A stretch of DNA of 14,506 nt from Roseibacillus sp. (GTDB lineage Bacteria > Verrucomicrobiota > Verrucomicrobiia > Verrucomicrobiales > Akkermansiaceae): assembly GCA_002729275.1 (NCBI GenBank), contig PBTP01000047.1, positions 17,023 to 31,528 on the forward strand, in the 5' to 3' direction. Below, piece by piece: positions 6,575 through 14,385 of this stretch. Positions within the stretch are counted from its first letter, which is position 1. The number at the start of each line of letters is the position of its first letter. A program made the translations under genes and the position numbers. The notes under the pieces were generated by a model that made no database searches, was not told where the DNA came from, and worked only from the letters and a program-made list of their open reading frames with translations.

Positions 6575-8314
6575 GTGCTCAAGCGCCTTCGGCCCTACAC
6601 ACGCTACCTGCGACCAGTACGCTGGCAATTCATCGGTGCGCTGATTGCCGGGTTAATCTATGGGGTGGCCAGCGGTGCGGGAATTCCACTGATCCTGAAG
6701 GAGGTGCTTCCGAGAATCTGGGTAGAGGGCCCTGACCCGGTGCCATTTGGAGATCTCATCATGGTTGGAGTGATCATGGTAGGAGGAATGGGGATCAGAT
6801 GTGCTTCAGAATTTGCGAATATGTACGGGATGGCCTACTGCGGCCAAAGAGTGCTGGAGGGACTAAGGACTGATACCTTCGCTCACTTGCAGAAACTATC
6901 CCTCTCTTTTTTTGAAAGGCGACGGAGTGGAGATACTGTCAGCAGACTCATTACGGACACCGAGGTGCTAAGGGCGGGTATCGTCACGGTGACGAATGAC
7001 ATCATCAAGCAGCCCTTTACCCTGATGGGGGCGGCTGGGGTTATTATCTACCTCTCCCTCCAGAACAGTCAGTTTGTCTTCATTCTGGCATTCCTGATCA
7101 GCGCGCCGGCCTGCGTTTTCCCGATCAGGTGGTTGGCCGGAAAGTTAAAGATACGCGCGAAAAAGTTGCAGGCCCAGGTGGGTGATGTTTCAGCCTACGT
7201 GACAGATAGTATTCAGGCCCCGAGAGAGATACGCGCCTTCAACCTTCAGGAGGGCCAGGTCAGTGGAATGAGAAGGAGAGTCCGGGAGTTGATGAAATGG
7301 CAGCTCAAGGTCCTCAAATACGAGCGCTCCGTGGCTCCACTGGTAGAGTTTGTGGCCACGATCAGTATTGCCGTTGTCATCGTCTATGCGGGGAGAAATT
7401 CGGTGGGCATTCAGCAAATGGTCCCTCTTCTTGGAGCGCTTTATTTCTGCTATGAGCCGGTAAAGAAGCTCGGCAAGATAACCACTCATCTGAAGAGCAT
7501 GGAAGCATCTCTGGATCGTCTGGAGGAAATTTCGAAGGAGGAGCCCGAAGTCCTCGACCCGAAGGTTCCAGTCGATTTGCACAATGTTGAAGGTGAGATC
7601 GCCTTTAACGAGGTCTCCTTCGCCTATGCAGAGGATTTAGTGCTTAAACGGGTGACGGTTAAAGCCGGGCAGGGAGAAGTTATTGGGATTGTGGGACCCA
7701 GCGGGGCGGGCAAGACCTCTTTTATCAACCTCCTCCTGCGTTTTTACGATCCGACCGAGGGAGTGGTCTCGATTGATGGACATGACCTTCGGACTCTTCG
7801 GCAAGAGGATCTCCGCGATGCCATTGCCTTCGTTCCACAGGAGCCGTTGCTCTTCAATGCCTCTGTAAGGGATAACATTCTGGTTGGCCGCCCTGATGCC
7901 ACGGATGAAGAGATCTACAAGGCTGCGGGTCAGGCACGCGCGCACGATTTTATTACCGCCATGGAAAATGGGTATGAAACATTCATAGGGGAAAAGGGAA
8001 CGCGCCTTTCCGGTGGGCAGCGGCAGAGACTAGCCCTTGCCCGCGCCTTCTTGCGGAAGGCTCCGATTTTAGTGCTTGATGAGGCCGCCTCCGCGCTGGA
8101 TTCCGAGAATGAGGCACTCGTCCAGCAGGCTGTTGTTGAGCTGGCGCAGGACCGAACGGTTTTTATCATCGCGCACCGGTTCAGTACCTTGAGCGTCGTC
8201 GATCGTATTCTCGTTTTTGAAGATGGTGAAATTGTCGGAGATGGGACGAATGAAGAGCTTGAAAAAAGCTGCCAGCTCTACCAGGAGTTGAGACAACGAC
8301 AGAAAGTGGAATAA
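6575..8314 (+). CDS. MsbA-type ABC exporter (fused membrane and ATPase domains)
   Basis: 579 residues from GTG at 6575; a stop in the same frame at 6560-6562 leaves GTG as the earliest start, without a visible Shine-Dalgarno. Residues 1-320 are a type I exporter membrane domain with about six helices. The ATPase domain (about 340-579) has Walker A GPSGAGKT (374-381), the signature LSGGQ (478-482), Walker B 'ILVLDEA' with D502 and catalytic E503, and H-loop H534. Length and layout fit MsbA-like half-transporters, which work as homodimers in the inner membrane and flip lipid A-core or other lipids. Substrate cannot be read from sequence, and multidrug exporters look the same. The convergent neighbour is an LPS-type acyltransferase, which supports a lipid A role. 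The gene ends in TAA within the reach of a minus-strand hairpin at 8310-8344. Confidence 0.93.
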   Translation: MLKRLRPYTRYLRPVRWQFIGALIAGLIYGVASGAGIPLILKEVLPRIWVEGPDPVPFGDLIMVGVIMVGGMGIRCASEFANMYGMAYCGQRVLEGLRTDTFAHLQKLSLSFFERRRSGDTVSRLITDTEVLRAGIVTVTNDIIKQPFTLMGAAGVIIYLSLQNSQFVFILAFLISAPACVFPIRWLAGKLKIRAKKLQAQVGDVSAYVTDSIQAPREIRAFNLQEGQVSGMRRRVRELMKWQLKVLKYERSVAPLVEFVATISIAVVIVYAGRNSVGIQQMVPLLGALYFCYEPVKKLGKITTHLKSMEASLDRLEEISKEEPEVLDPKVPVDLHNVEGEIAFNEVSFAYAEDLVLKRVTVKAGQGEVIGIVGPSGAGKTSFINLLLRFYDPTEGVVSIDGHDLRTLRQEDLRDAIAFVPQEPLLFNASVRDNILVGRPDATDEEIYKAAGQARAHDFITAMENGYETFIGEKGTRLSGGQRQRLALARAFLRKAPILVLDEAASALDSENEALVQQAVVELAQDRTVFIIAHRFSTLSVVDRILVFEDGEIVGDGTNEELEKSCQLYQELRQRQKVE

Positions 8315-8344
8315 AGCCCAAGAGCAGGCACGTCATTTTTGGGC
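8310..8344 (-). terminator. Candidate intrinsic terminator for the minus-strand acyltransferase
   Basis: Read on the minus strand, GCCCAA (8344-8339) pairs with TTGGGC (8321-8316) across a 17-base loop, followed by TTTATT (8315-8310). The stem is short and the loop large, so the call is tentative. On the plus strand no T-tract follows the hairpin, so it should not stop the exporter operon. Confidence 0.4.
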
Positions 8345-8367
8345 GCTGGATATCAATGCTCTCAATT

Positions 8368-9747
8368 TCAGAGGTAAGTCTCGCCGAGGGGGGGCTCATG
8401 CATCCCAAGCTCCCGCGCCATTTCCATCCAGCGCTCCTCAGGGGGGAGATCGGTCGTAATTAAGACTGGTCGCCAGTTATTTCCTGACTGCAGGGTTTCA
8501 GGCAGGCTGTATATAGGTCCCTCATAGAGGTGGCCAAGCTCGCGAGCGGCCCACTCATCATCGGTCATGACAAGCGCGAGCGGAATATTTTTTGGGAGGA
8601 AGTGATCCTCGATACTGTGAAAGGCGTGAGCTAGGCCCGAGACCTTTGCTTCATGGCGTAGCCGCTCCCTCCCAAGCAGATGAAGAGCAAAGTCAGGCCG
8701 GGAAGCTTTCATCGCCTCGAGGGCCGGGAGCGTTTTTCGGAGCTCCGAGGGGTTATCTGGCAGCCTGATTAGGACTGAGAAAGGCCAGAGAGGGGTTTTC
8801 TGGTGCTGACTGAGGCGGAAAGGTCCCTTTTTCCCGGAAATCTCTAAAGGGCGTCTTCGGTCCAGGCGCCAGAGATCGTGCATCCAGAAGACGTCCACTA
8901 TGGACTGGCTGGTCGCTTTTTCGAGGAGGGCAGCGATATGGGCAGTAGAAATCTCCTCGCCTTCTCTGGTTTCAGGTTCGTGAAACATGACCTCCCACTT
9001 CCCGGGAGATACGGTTCTCATCGAAATGCCCACCACTGGAGCGCCTGTGTGCTTGTGGATGAAGGCTGGTAGGGGCGACATGGACATGAGGCGGCCAAAG
9101 AACGGGACAATAGTGCCTGAACGCCCTGCCCTCTGGTCGGCAATTACTCCGAGGATTCCCTTGTCGCGGACAAACTTGATGGGAGCCTGATAGGATGTGA
9201 ACTTGGAGAACATCTTCATCTGGTGATTAGATCTTCTCTTTCGAATCAGGGGATCAAGGTGGATGTTGTTGAGAGGCCGGTAGATCGCAGCGACCTTCCA
9301 ATTCGGGTGGGATGCTCCGAGCCCCTGAGTAAGAAGTTCAAAGTTTCCCATATGCGGGGAAACGAGGATGACTCCCTTGCCCTTCTCGACAGCACGCTCA
9401 AGAATATCTAACCGATTGGGGATGATTGCAGACTGGACGAGAGATGAGGACAGCCGTCCTCCTTTGAGGGCGGTCAGAAAATTGGCCGTAGTATGACGGA
9501 AAACTTCACGGGTGAGGGTATCGATTTCGTCCTCACTTGTCCCAGGATCCAGCGCGGTTCGCAGGTTGTTGCGGACGATGGGCCAGCGAGAGCGGAAGAG
9601 ATAACCCAAGAAGGAAAGGCTGGCGCCGATACGCCAGAGGGATTCCATCGAGAACAGACCGACAAGGCGCTCGACGACGAGAAAAGCAGTATATTCGATT
9701 CTCCACTGAACCCTTTTGAGGGTTTTCGCCTTCTTCTTCGCCATCAT
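8368..9747 (-). CDS. LpxL/HtrB-type lipid A acyltransferase with a GT9-like C-terminal tail
   Basis: 459 residues from ATG at 9747 (a second ATG follows at once). Residues 1-305 match the lysophospholipid/lauroyl acyltransferase family: an N-terminal hydrophobic helix, 'VILVSPHMGNFELL' (126-139) with the HX4E pair H132 and E137, 'VIADQRAGRSGTIVPFFG' (201-218) and 'FWMHDLWRL' (287-295). Such enzymes add a secondary acyl chain to lipid A at the inner membrane. The protein is about 150 residues longer than usual. In the tail, 'SVLIRLPDNPSELRKTLPALEAMKASRPDFALHLLGRERL' (324-363) resembles the start of GT9 heptosyltransferases, but the rest of a GT9 fold is missing, so it may be a degenerate or truncated fusion. 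Its start overlaps the previous gene's stop by four bases (ATGA), suggesting coupled translation. Confidence 0.9.
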   Translation of the reverse strand: MMAKKKAKTLKRVQWRIEYTAFLVVERLVGLFSMESLWRIGASLSFLGYLFRSRWPIVRNNLRTALDPGTSEDEIDTLTREVFRHTTANFLTALKGGRLSSSLVQSAIIPNRLDILERAVEKGKGVILVSPHMGNFELLTQGLGASHPNWKVAAIYRPLNNIHLDPLIRKRRSNHQMKMFSKFTSYQAPIKFVRDKGILGVIADQRAGRSGTIVPFFGRLMSMSPLPAFIHKHTGAPVVGISMRTVSPGKWEVMFHEPETREGEEISTAHIAALLEKATSQSIVDVFWMHDLWRLDRRRPLEISGKKGPFRLSQHQKTPLWPFSVLIRLPDNPSELRKTLPALEAMKASRPDFALHLLGRERLRHEAKVSGLAHAFHSIEDHFLPKNIPLALVMTDDEWAARELGHLYEGPIYSLPETLQSGNNWRPVLITTDLPPEERWMEMARELGMHEPPLGETYL

Positions 9748-10382
9748 GGCTCAGTAAACATGCGGTAGCGCCGCCGAATGAGAGGCAGGCAGTAGCCGAT
9801 TGTGCCGAGGAGGATGAAATAACAAGCCAGCAACTCGAGGTAGCCTCTGCATGTCGGGGGAATGTCCGGGTTGTATTCCTGTCCAAGGGATGCCTGCCAG
9901 AATGCTTTTGATCCGAACACTCGCGAGAAAGCGTAGTTCAGGATCAGGGCTGCGAGAATAAACCCTGAGGCAGGGTGGCGGGAGGCGAAGCCGATAAAAT
10001 GAAGAGTTTCCCTTCTGCGGCGGAATAGTGTTAGCCCAGTCCAGACAAGGATGGGAATCATAAGATACTCATGCTTGAGAGGGTGAATATTGTCATCGAT
10101 GGCTCCACCGATCTCGGCGATCAGGAATGCGATGGTCAGAAATCCCAAGGAGCGGTAAACCGCTCGGAAAGGTCCGGCATGAGGGGCGGTGGCAAACAGG
10201 AGCGCTGCGGAAAATGCGAGCAAGGCTGATTGCAGCGTTTCTACCACGCTGTCTTCCATGGGAACACTCTTCTCATCGGGAATCCAGGCAGGAAACAGAA
10301 TCAGGACCGCGCCAAAGCCCATGGTTAGAGCGATCAGAATGGTGCGTAGCCAGGAGGGTGGATTCGGGGAGAGCTTTGGCAC
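9744..10382 (-). CDS. Uncharacterised integral membrane protein, about six helices
   Basis: 212 residues from GTG at 10382, chosen because GAGG (10391-10388) lies five bases upstream; a TTG at 10433 would add 17 residues. Hydrophobic segments include 'TILIALTMGFGAVLILF', 'LQSALLAFSAALLFATA', 'LGFLTIAFLIAEIGGAI', 'YLMIPILVWTGLTLF', 'GFILAALILNYAFSRVFG' and 'LLACYFILLGTIGYCLPLI'. Conserved-looking polar spots between them are 'IPDEKSVPMEDSVVE', 'EIGGAIDDNIHPLKHEY' and 'PDIPPTCRGYLEL', which could be a metal or substrate site; this is inference. I do not recognise the family. The ATGA overlap with the acyltransferase points to a shared envelope-lipid role. Confidence 0.75.
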   Translation of the reverse strand: MPKLSPNPPSWLRTILIALTMGFGAVLILFPAWIPDEKSVPMEDSVVETLQSALLAFSAALLFATAPHAGPFRAVYRSLGFLTIAFLIAEIGGAIDDNIHPLKHEYLMIPILVWTGLTLFRRRRETLHFIGFASRHPASGFILAALILNYAFSRVFGSKAFWQASLGQEYNPDIPPTCRGYLELLACYFILLGTIGYCLPLIRRRYRMFTEP

Positions 10383-10417
10383 GGAGACCTCGTTAAGAGT
10401 GGGACAATAGCCTGACA

Positions 10418-10448
10418 GGAGGCGTAAAGACAAGCCTCCCGGTTTTTT
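10418..10448 (+). terminator. Intrinsic-terminator-like hairpin with T6, plus strand
   Basis: GGAGGC (10418-10423) pairs with GCCTCC (10434-10439) across a 10-base loop; CGG and then six T follow (10443-10448). No plus-strand gene ends nearby; the last one ends at 8314. On the minus strand the element lies just upstream of the membrane-protein gene and has no T-tract, so there it would be a 5' leader hairpin. It may end a long antisense transcript. Confidence 0.5.
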
Positions 10449-10564
10449 CCATCAGATCCTTGGGATGCGTGGAGAAAAGCCTGAGGCGAATAGGCCCATT
10501 CAGAAGAGCGAGTTTCCCTCAGGGGAGAGGAGTCAGATTTCTTCCGCTTGGAGGTGAGGGGAGA

Positions 10565-12010
10565 TCAACCTTTCACGTCAAAACAGAAGACAAGATCCTG
10601 ATCGCGGAGGTAGAGTTTCCCGTTTACAACCACGGGGTGAGTCCAGACTTTTCCACTGGTGCCTTCCCGCAACTTGGTCTTACGGGGCATGGGAAACCGT
10701 CCAAGCTCCTCGAAACCATCAGGCGATGCCTTAGCGAGAAAACATGAACCTTCAGATTCATCGATGCATACCAACATGCCATCCACATAATGCACGGCCC
10801 CCTTGCTTTTGCCTTCGCCTCGCTCGCTCCAAACCTGCTCTCCGGTCTTGAAGTTCTGGCAGACCAGCCCGGGCCCATCCGAGAATCCGTAGACGTATTC
10901 CCCTACCTTGATAACCCCTCCGTGATGATTCTTCATAACCTTATTGGACCATACTTCCTTGGCTTCATCGCCGCTGATATCTACGAGCTTGCAGCCGACC
11001 CCATAGCCCGAACTGATATAGACATGGCCCTCTGCATAGATGGGAGTGGGAATAACAGCAGTTCGTCCGGGCCATTTTGTGCTCCAGAGGAGTTCTCCGG
11101 TATCGGCTGATACGCCCGCCAGTTTTTTCATGAAAAGCTGAACGTATTGCTTCTTTCCGTTCACTTCCGCGACGATGACGGACGAATACTGGGCGGCATC
11201 CGTTAGATCAGCACTTTGCCAGATTGTCTTACCAGTCTTCTTGTCGAGAGCGATGATAGCCCCTTTGTCGCCTCCGGGGGTGACGATGAGCTTGTCGCCA
11301 TCAATCAGAGGAGATTCCGAGTAACCCCAGCCGGGGATCTTTCCGCCAAAGTCCTCGACGAGACTGACGCTCCATTTTTTTTCACCCTTGTCGGGAGTTA
11401 TGCCGCTGACATCTCCATTGGCATTCATGGCGTAGACCATGCCGTCATCAACGGTGGCTGCCCCGCGCGTTCCTGCGCCCCATCTTGTATTGTATCCTTC
11501 CTCGGGATCTGTGCCGATGGTGCTGGCCCAGACCTCCTCGCCAGTTCCGGCGTCAATACAGATCACCTCGGCCTTTCCTTTTCGGCTGCCGGTGAAATAG
11601 AGGCGGTTGCCAACCACTGCGGGGCAACTGTAGCCCTTACCGCAATCCTCGAAGGCCCACACGAGCTCAGGGCCCCCTTCAGGCCATTTGGCCATCGAGG
11701 TCGTGTCTGGAGAATGTCCATCCCGCCGGGTGCCTCGCCAGCTCGGCCAGTCATTTGCGAGAGCTCCACCTTTATCGGAAGCGCCCTTGGCGAATGCGAT
11801 GTCTTCCTCAGTGAGACGCGAAAGGGGAAGGCTGACTACGTCGCCATTGGCTCGTCGAACCTTAACTGCATCCTTGGTGAGCTCAACGAATTCTCCTGTC
11901 AGGGTTCTCCCGGAGGAAGCGTCTTTCCAGACCCTCGGACTAGCAAGGGCTGATGATGCAGCGAGGAGAAGGCTGAATGCGGTGAGTAGTGCAATAGACT
12001 TGGTGTTCAT
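10565..12010 (-). CDS. Secreted PQQ-type beta-propeller protein with N-terminal SHD1 domain
   Basis: 481 residues from ATG at 12010; a longer start at 12079 would put 23 residues before an obvious signal peptide, so it is rejected. The signal peptide is 'MNTKSIALLTAFSLLLAASSALA', with cleavage likely after ALA. Residues 25-75 ('RVWKDASSGRTLTGEFVELTKDAVKVRRANGDVVSLPLSRLTEEDIAFA') match SHD1, a small domain often found in Planctomycetes and Verrucomicrobia secreted proteins. From 'DWPSWRGTRRDGHSPDT' (87-103) on, repeated blades such as 'ICIDAGTGEEVW', 'ALDKKTGKTIW', 'GVSADTGELLW' and 'NFKTGEQVW' form a PQQ-like propeller. These may be scaffolds or quinoprotein-like; I see no proof of cofactor binding or catalysis. 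No Shine-Dalgarno is visible. Confidence 0.9.
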   Translation of the reverse strand: MNTKSIALLTAFSLLLAASSALASPRVWKDASSGRTLTGEFVELTKDAVKVRRANGDVVSLPLSRLTEEDIAFAKGASDKGGALANDWPSWRGTRRDGHSPDTTSMAKWPEGGPELVWAFEDCGKGYSCPAVVGNRLYFTGSRKGKAEVICIDAGTGEEVWASTIGTDPEEGYNTRWGAGTRGAATVDDGMVYAMNANGDVSGITPDKGEKKWSVSLVEDFGGKIPGWGYSESPLIDGDKLIVTPGGDKGAIIALDKKTGKTIWQSADLTDAAQYSSVIVAEVNGKKQYVQLFMKKLAGVSADTGELLWSTKWPGRTAVIPTPIYAEGHVYISSGYGVGCKLVDISGDEAKEVWSNKVMKNHHGGVIKVGEYVYGFSDGPGLVCQNFKTGEQVWSERGEGKSKGAVHYVDGMLVCIDESEGSCFLAKASPDGFEELGRFPMPRKTKLREGTSGKVWTHPVVVNGKLYLRDQDLVFCFDVKG

Positions 12011-12095
12011 AACGAAGGGATTGTGCGCTGGACGATCCAGAGTTGTGGTCAGGCTGCACGCAAATGCGGATCTTCTCAAACTCCAATTACTGTTT

Positions 12096-12113
12096 GTAGT
12101 GCAAAATAACTAC
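12096..12113. promoter_or_regulatory. Operator-like inverted repeat upstream of the beta-propeller gene
   Basis: GTAGT (12096-12100) and ACTAC (12109-12113) flank an 8-base AT-rich spacer, about 86 bases upstream of the ATG at 12010. The arm and spacer lengths equal those of the 2797-2814 repeat, but the sequences differ. No convincing -35/-10 pair was found beside it. Confidence 0.2.
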
Positions 12114-12133
12114 CAGCACTGATGATGTGGTCT

Positions 12134-12200
12134 CACGTCCCCAATGGAAGGTGTCAAGAGAGCGGCGTAATGCTCTCGACCCTTGTTGATCAGGGACGTG
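12134..12200 (-). repeat. Nested 67-nt imperfect hairpin after the 12208-14205 gene
   Basis: Outer arms CACGTCCC (12134-12141) and GGGACGTG (12193-12200) are perfect. Inside them CAA/TTG, AAGG (12148-12151)/CCTT (12181-12184), GTC/GAC and GAGAGC (12158-12163)/GCTCTC (12172-12177) also pair, giving about 24 base pairs with small bulges around an 8-base loop. It begins eight bases after the stop codon on the transcript. There is no T-tract, so it may be a 3'-end protector, a Rho-independent stop lacking U, or a dispersed palindromic element. Confidence 0.5.
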
Positions 12201-12201
12201 C

Positions 12202-12224
12202 TGGAGCTCAATTTGCCAGCTCCA
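12202..12224 (-). other. Hairpin across the stop codon of the sugar-dehydrogenase-like gene
   Basis: TGGAGCT (12202-12208) and AGCTCCA (12218-12224) are perfect 7-base arms around nine bases. The minus-strand stop TGA (12210-12208) lies at the edge of the loop. It stands directly beside the larger hairpin 12134-12200, making a tandem pair. Confidence 0.4.
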
Positions 12225-14205
12225 CGACCCGGAAGTAAGCCTCAGCCGGTGCTATACCTGGAAGGGTGCCCGTGAGCTCGGAGTCAAAATCCGTGGCTCG
12301 GCTTGCCCTCCCTACATCACTCCATGACCGCAGGTCGGTCGAGAATTGCAGTTGGTATTGCTTCCCGATCTCCGCGCCAAAGCCAATTCGAGCCTCGCCT
12401 GCCGGGGTGAAAGAGGCGCTGGTCACCTGCAAATAGCTTTCTCCGCGGGTGTCGCGGAGGCGATGGATAGCACCTGTAAAGAGGGAAGCGACGTAGAGAT
12501 TCCCGCTCTCATCTTCACCAAAGGAGGAAATACGCAGGGAAGTCTCGAGGAGCTGGCGATCGACCCAGCTGCCTGAGGGATCCTGCTGGAGGCCCCAAAT
12601 CCTTCCGGAATTGTAATCTCCAAAAAAATAAATGCCTTTCATTCGGGGGTGCTCTTGGCCCCGGTAAACGTATCCTCCCGTGATGGAACTGCCGGCATTG
12701 TGATCATATTCGAACACTGGATCGGTCGAGGTTCCTTTTGTAATCTGGGTTCCGGAGTTAAAGGTGTTGAAGCCCTCAATTCTGCGCCATTGAAAATTTT
12801 CTCCACCGGTGCTGGAAGCCGGGACAAAGTTAACTTCTTCCCACTCATACTGTCCCACGTCGGCGATGTACATGTCCCCAGTCTTCCGATCAAAAGACCA
12901 GCGCCATGGATTACGCAATCCGAAGGCCCAGATCTCATCCGGGACTTGGGGATCAAGAAGGAAGGGATTGTCTGCCGGAACAGCATACGGCGATCCGGGA
13001 TCAGGGGAGCCTTCCACATCGATCCGCAGCATTTTGCCAAGAAAAGTGTCATTAGCTTGCCCGTTTCCGGTAGAGCCATGCACGTCGCCAGCTCCCCCGC
13101 CATCTCCCATTCCGATGTAGAGAAATCCATCAGGGCCAAAATTAATCTGCCCCCCGTTGTGGTTTGGTTCCGGCTGGGGGACCACCAAGATCACTTCCTC
13201 GCTCGCTTCCATTCCATCGTCCGGGTTTGTTGGGCTTACCGTGAAACGGGATACCACAGTGGATCCACGAGGTGATGAGCTGCTGCTGATGTAGTTAACG
13301 TAGAAGTGTCCATTGGTCGCATATCCGGGAGAGAAGGCGAGCCCAAGCAGGCCACGCTCGTCGCCACCGCTGTCGTTGGTATTCACGCTGGAGCGCAGAT
13401 CAAGAAAGGTGCGCAGAGCACCTCCTTCCCAGATTCTGATGCGTCCGCCCCGTTCGACAATGAACAGTCTTTCGCTCTCGTCTGGAGCATGGGTGAGGGC
13501 CACTGGACTACTCGCGGTGGTAATTGGGGTGCCAAGTTGCAGGTCAGGCCACACGGGGGGCAGTGTGTCGGTTGCGATCAGGCGCGGTAAGATGATAAAG
13601 TCGCTGCTTGTGGCTCCATCATTCAACCCATGGATGGCGAGTATGTTTGAGCCATCGTTGAGCAGGGATATGAACGAGCTGAGGTCAAACTGCTCGAATT
13701 CGAGGGCCCGCGCATCAGAGTTGTTTGAGCTCGCCGCTGAGGAGGAATTGAGTTGTCCGGGTGCATTGGCTGAGGCAACGCGGACTCCGTTCAGGTAGGC
13801 GACAAAGCCATCATCGTACTTCATGTCCAGAAGTAGAGTCTGCGTAGATTCCAGAGCGGCCCGGTCGACGGTAAAAGGGATCCGGATGTAGGCGGTCGTT
13901 GAACGGTTCTGCATCTGCGCTCGCAGATCGAGCCCAAGCAGCGCCGAGTAGCTGGTGGCTGAGTTCGGGCTGGTCTCGTATCCAACGCCAGTTGTGCCCG
14001 GGATCCAGCTGGCGGCATTGGGAGGGGAGTCCACGTTTGTCCACTCCGCCACCGACAGGCTGTTTCCTCCGTTTCCTGCAGTAGGCACGAGCGCAGTAGC
14101 GTTCGGGGCTGGGCTGTCATCGAGGAGGGTGGTCTCTGCGGCAGAGAGCGGCAGAATAAGGGCAAGAAGAGGGAGTGAGGAAGAAGCGGGGAACTGAATC
14201 TTCAT
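12208..14205 (-). CDS. Secreted PQQ-dependent sugar dehydrogenase-like protein with N-terminal jelly-roll-type domain
   Basis: 665 residues from ATG at 14205. A signal peptide is likely ('SSSLPLLALILPLSAAE'). Residues about 25-210 form a beta-domain with 'YDDGFVAYLNGVRVASANAPG' (130-150), a module common in Planctomycetes/Verrucomicrobia secreted proteins and probably a carbohydrate or protein binder. Residues about 220-585 are a soluble glucose/sorbosone dehydrogenase-like propeller: 'RGLLGLAFSPGYATNGHFYVNY' (284-305), 'PNHNGGQINFGPDGFLYIGMGDGG' (347-370) with the candidate catalytic base H349, 'AFGLRNPWRWSFD' (427-439), and 'MYIADVGQYEWEEVNF' (445-460). The family uses PQQ and calcium to oxidise sugars in the periplasm. 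The C-terminus (595-663, 'GKQYQLQFSTDLRSW ... YFRVVEL') is another beta module. Length is well above the bare enzyme's. Substrate unknown. Confidence 0.9.
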   Translation of the reverse strand: MKIQFPASSSLPLLALILPLSAAETTLLDDSPAPNATALVPTAGNGGNSLSVAEWTNVDSPPNAASWIPGTTGVGYETSPNSATSYSALLGLDLRAQMQNRSTTAYIRIPFTVDRAALESTQTLLLDMKYDDGFVAYLNGVRVASANAPGQLNSSSAASSNNSDARALEFEQFDLSSFISLLNDGSNILAIHGLNDGATSSDFIILPRLIATDTLPPVWPDLQLGTPITTASSPVALTHAPDESERLFIVERGGRIRIWEGGALRTFLDLRSSVNTNDSGGDERGLLGLAFSPGYATNGHFYVNYISSSSSPRGSTVVSRFTVSPTNPDDGMEASEEVILVVPQPEPNHNGGQINFGPDGFLYIGMGDGGGAGDVHGSTGNGQANDTFLGKMLRIDVEGSPDPGSPYAVPADNPFLLDPQVPDEIWAFGLRNPWRWSFDRKTGDMYIADVGQYEWEEVNFVPASSTGGENFQWRRIEGFNTFNSGTQITKGTSTDPVFEYDHNAGSSITGGYVYRGQEHPRMKGIYFFGDYNSGRIWGLQQDPSGSWVDRQLLETSLRISSFGEDESGNLYVASLFTGAIHRLRDTRGESYLQVTSASFTPAGEARIGFGAEIGKQYQLQFSTDLRSWSDVGRASRATDFDSELTGTLPGIAPAEAYFRVVELAN

Positions 14206-14385
14206 GGGATGCTACTATCAGCTCGATCGGAGAAATTGCCATACCGATTTTGGGTAAGGGCGGAGCCGGGTATTTTGCGTGGCGCGCTCCAATTAATTCT
14301 GTCCGGCATCGGCCTTCGTGCCCTCAAAGGCCCCTCAGACTCTCGGCTTGTCATACCCCGGATGAGAAGGCACCCTTCCGGCCCC

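Noticed and set aside
10449..10564. Minus-strand terminator after the beta-propeller gene
   Set aside because: Only 3-4 bp stems (for example GCCT/AGGC followed by TTTT) were found, too weak to call.
11216..11953. 245-residue plus-strand reading frame
   Set aside because: Lies fully antisense to the beta-propeller gene, which has clear homology-style motifs; a shadow frame.
12649..13275. 208-residue plus-strand reading frame
   Set aside because: Antisense to the sugar-dehydrogenase-like gene; no recognisable protein motif.
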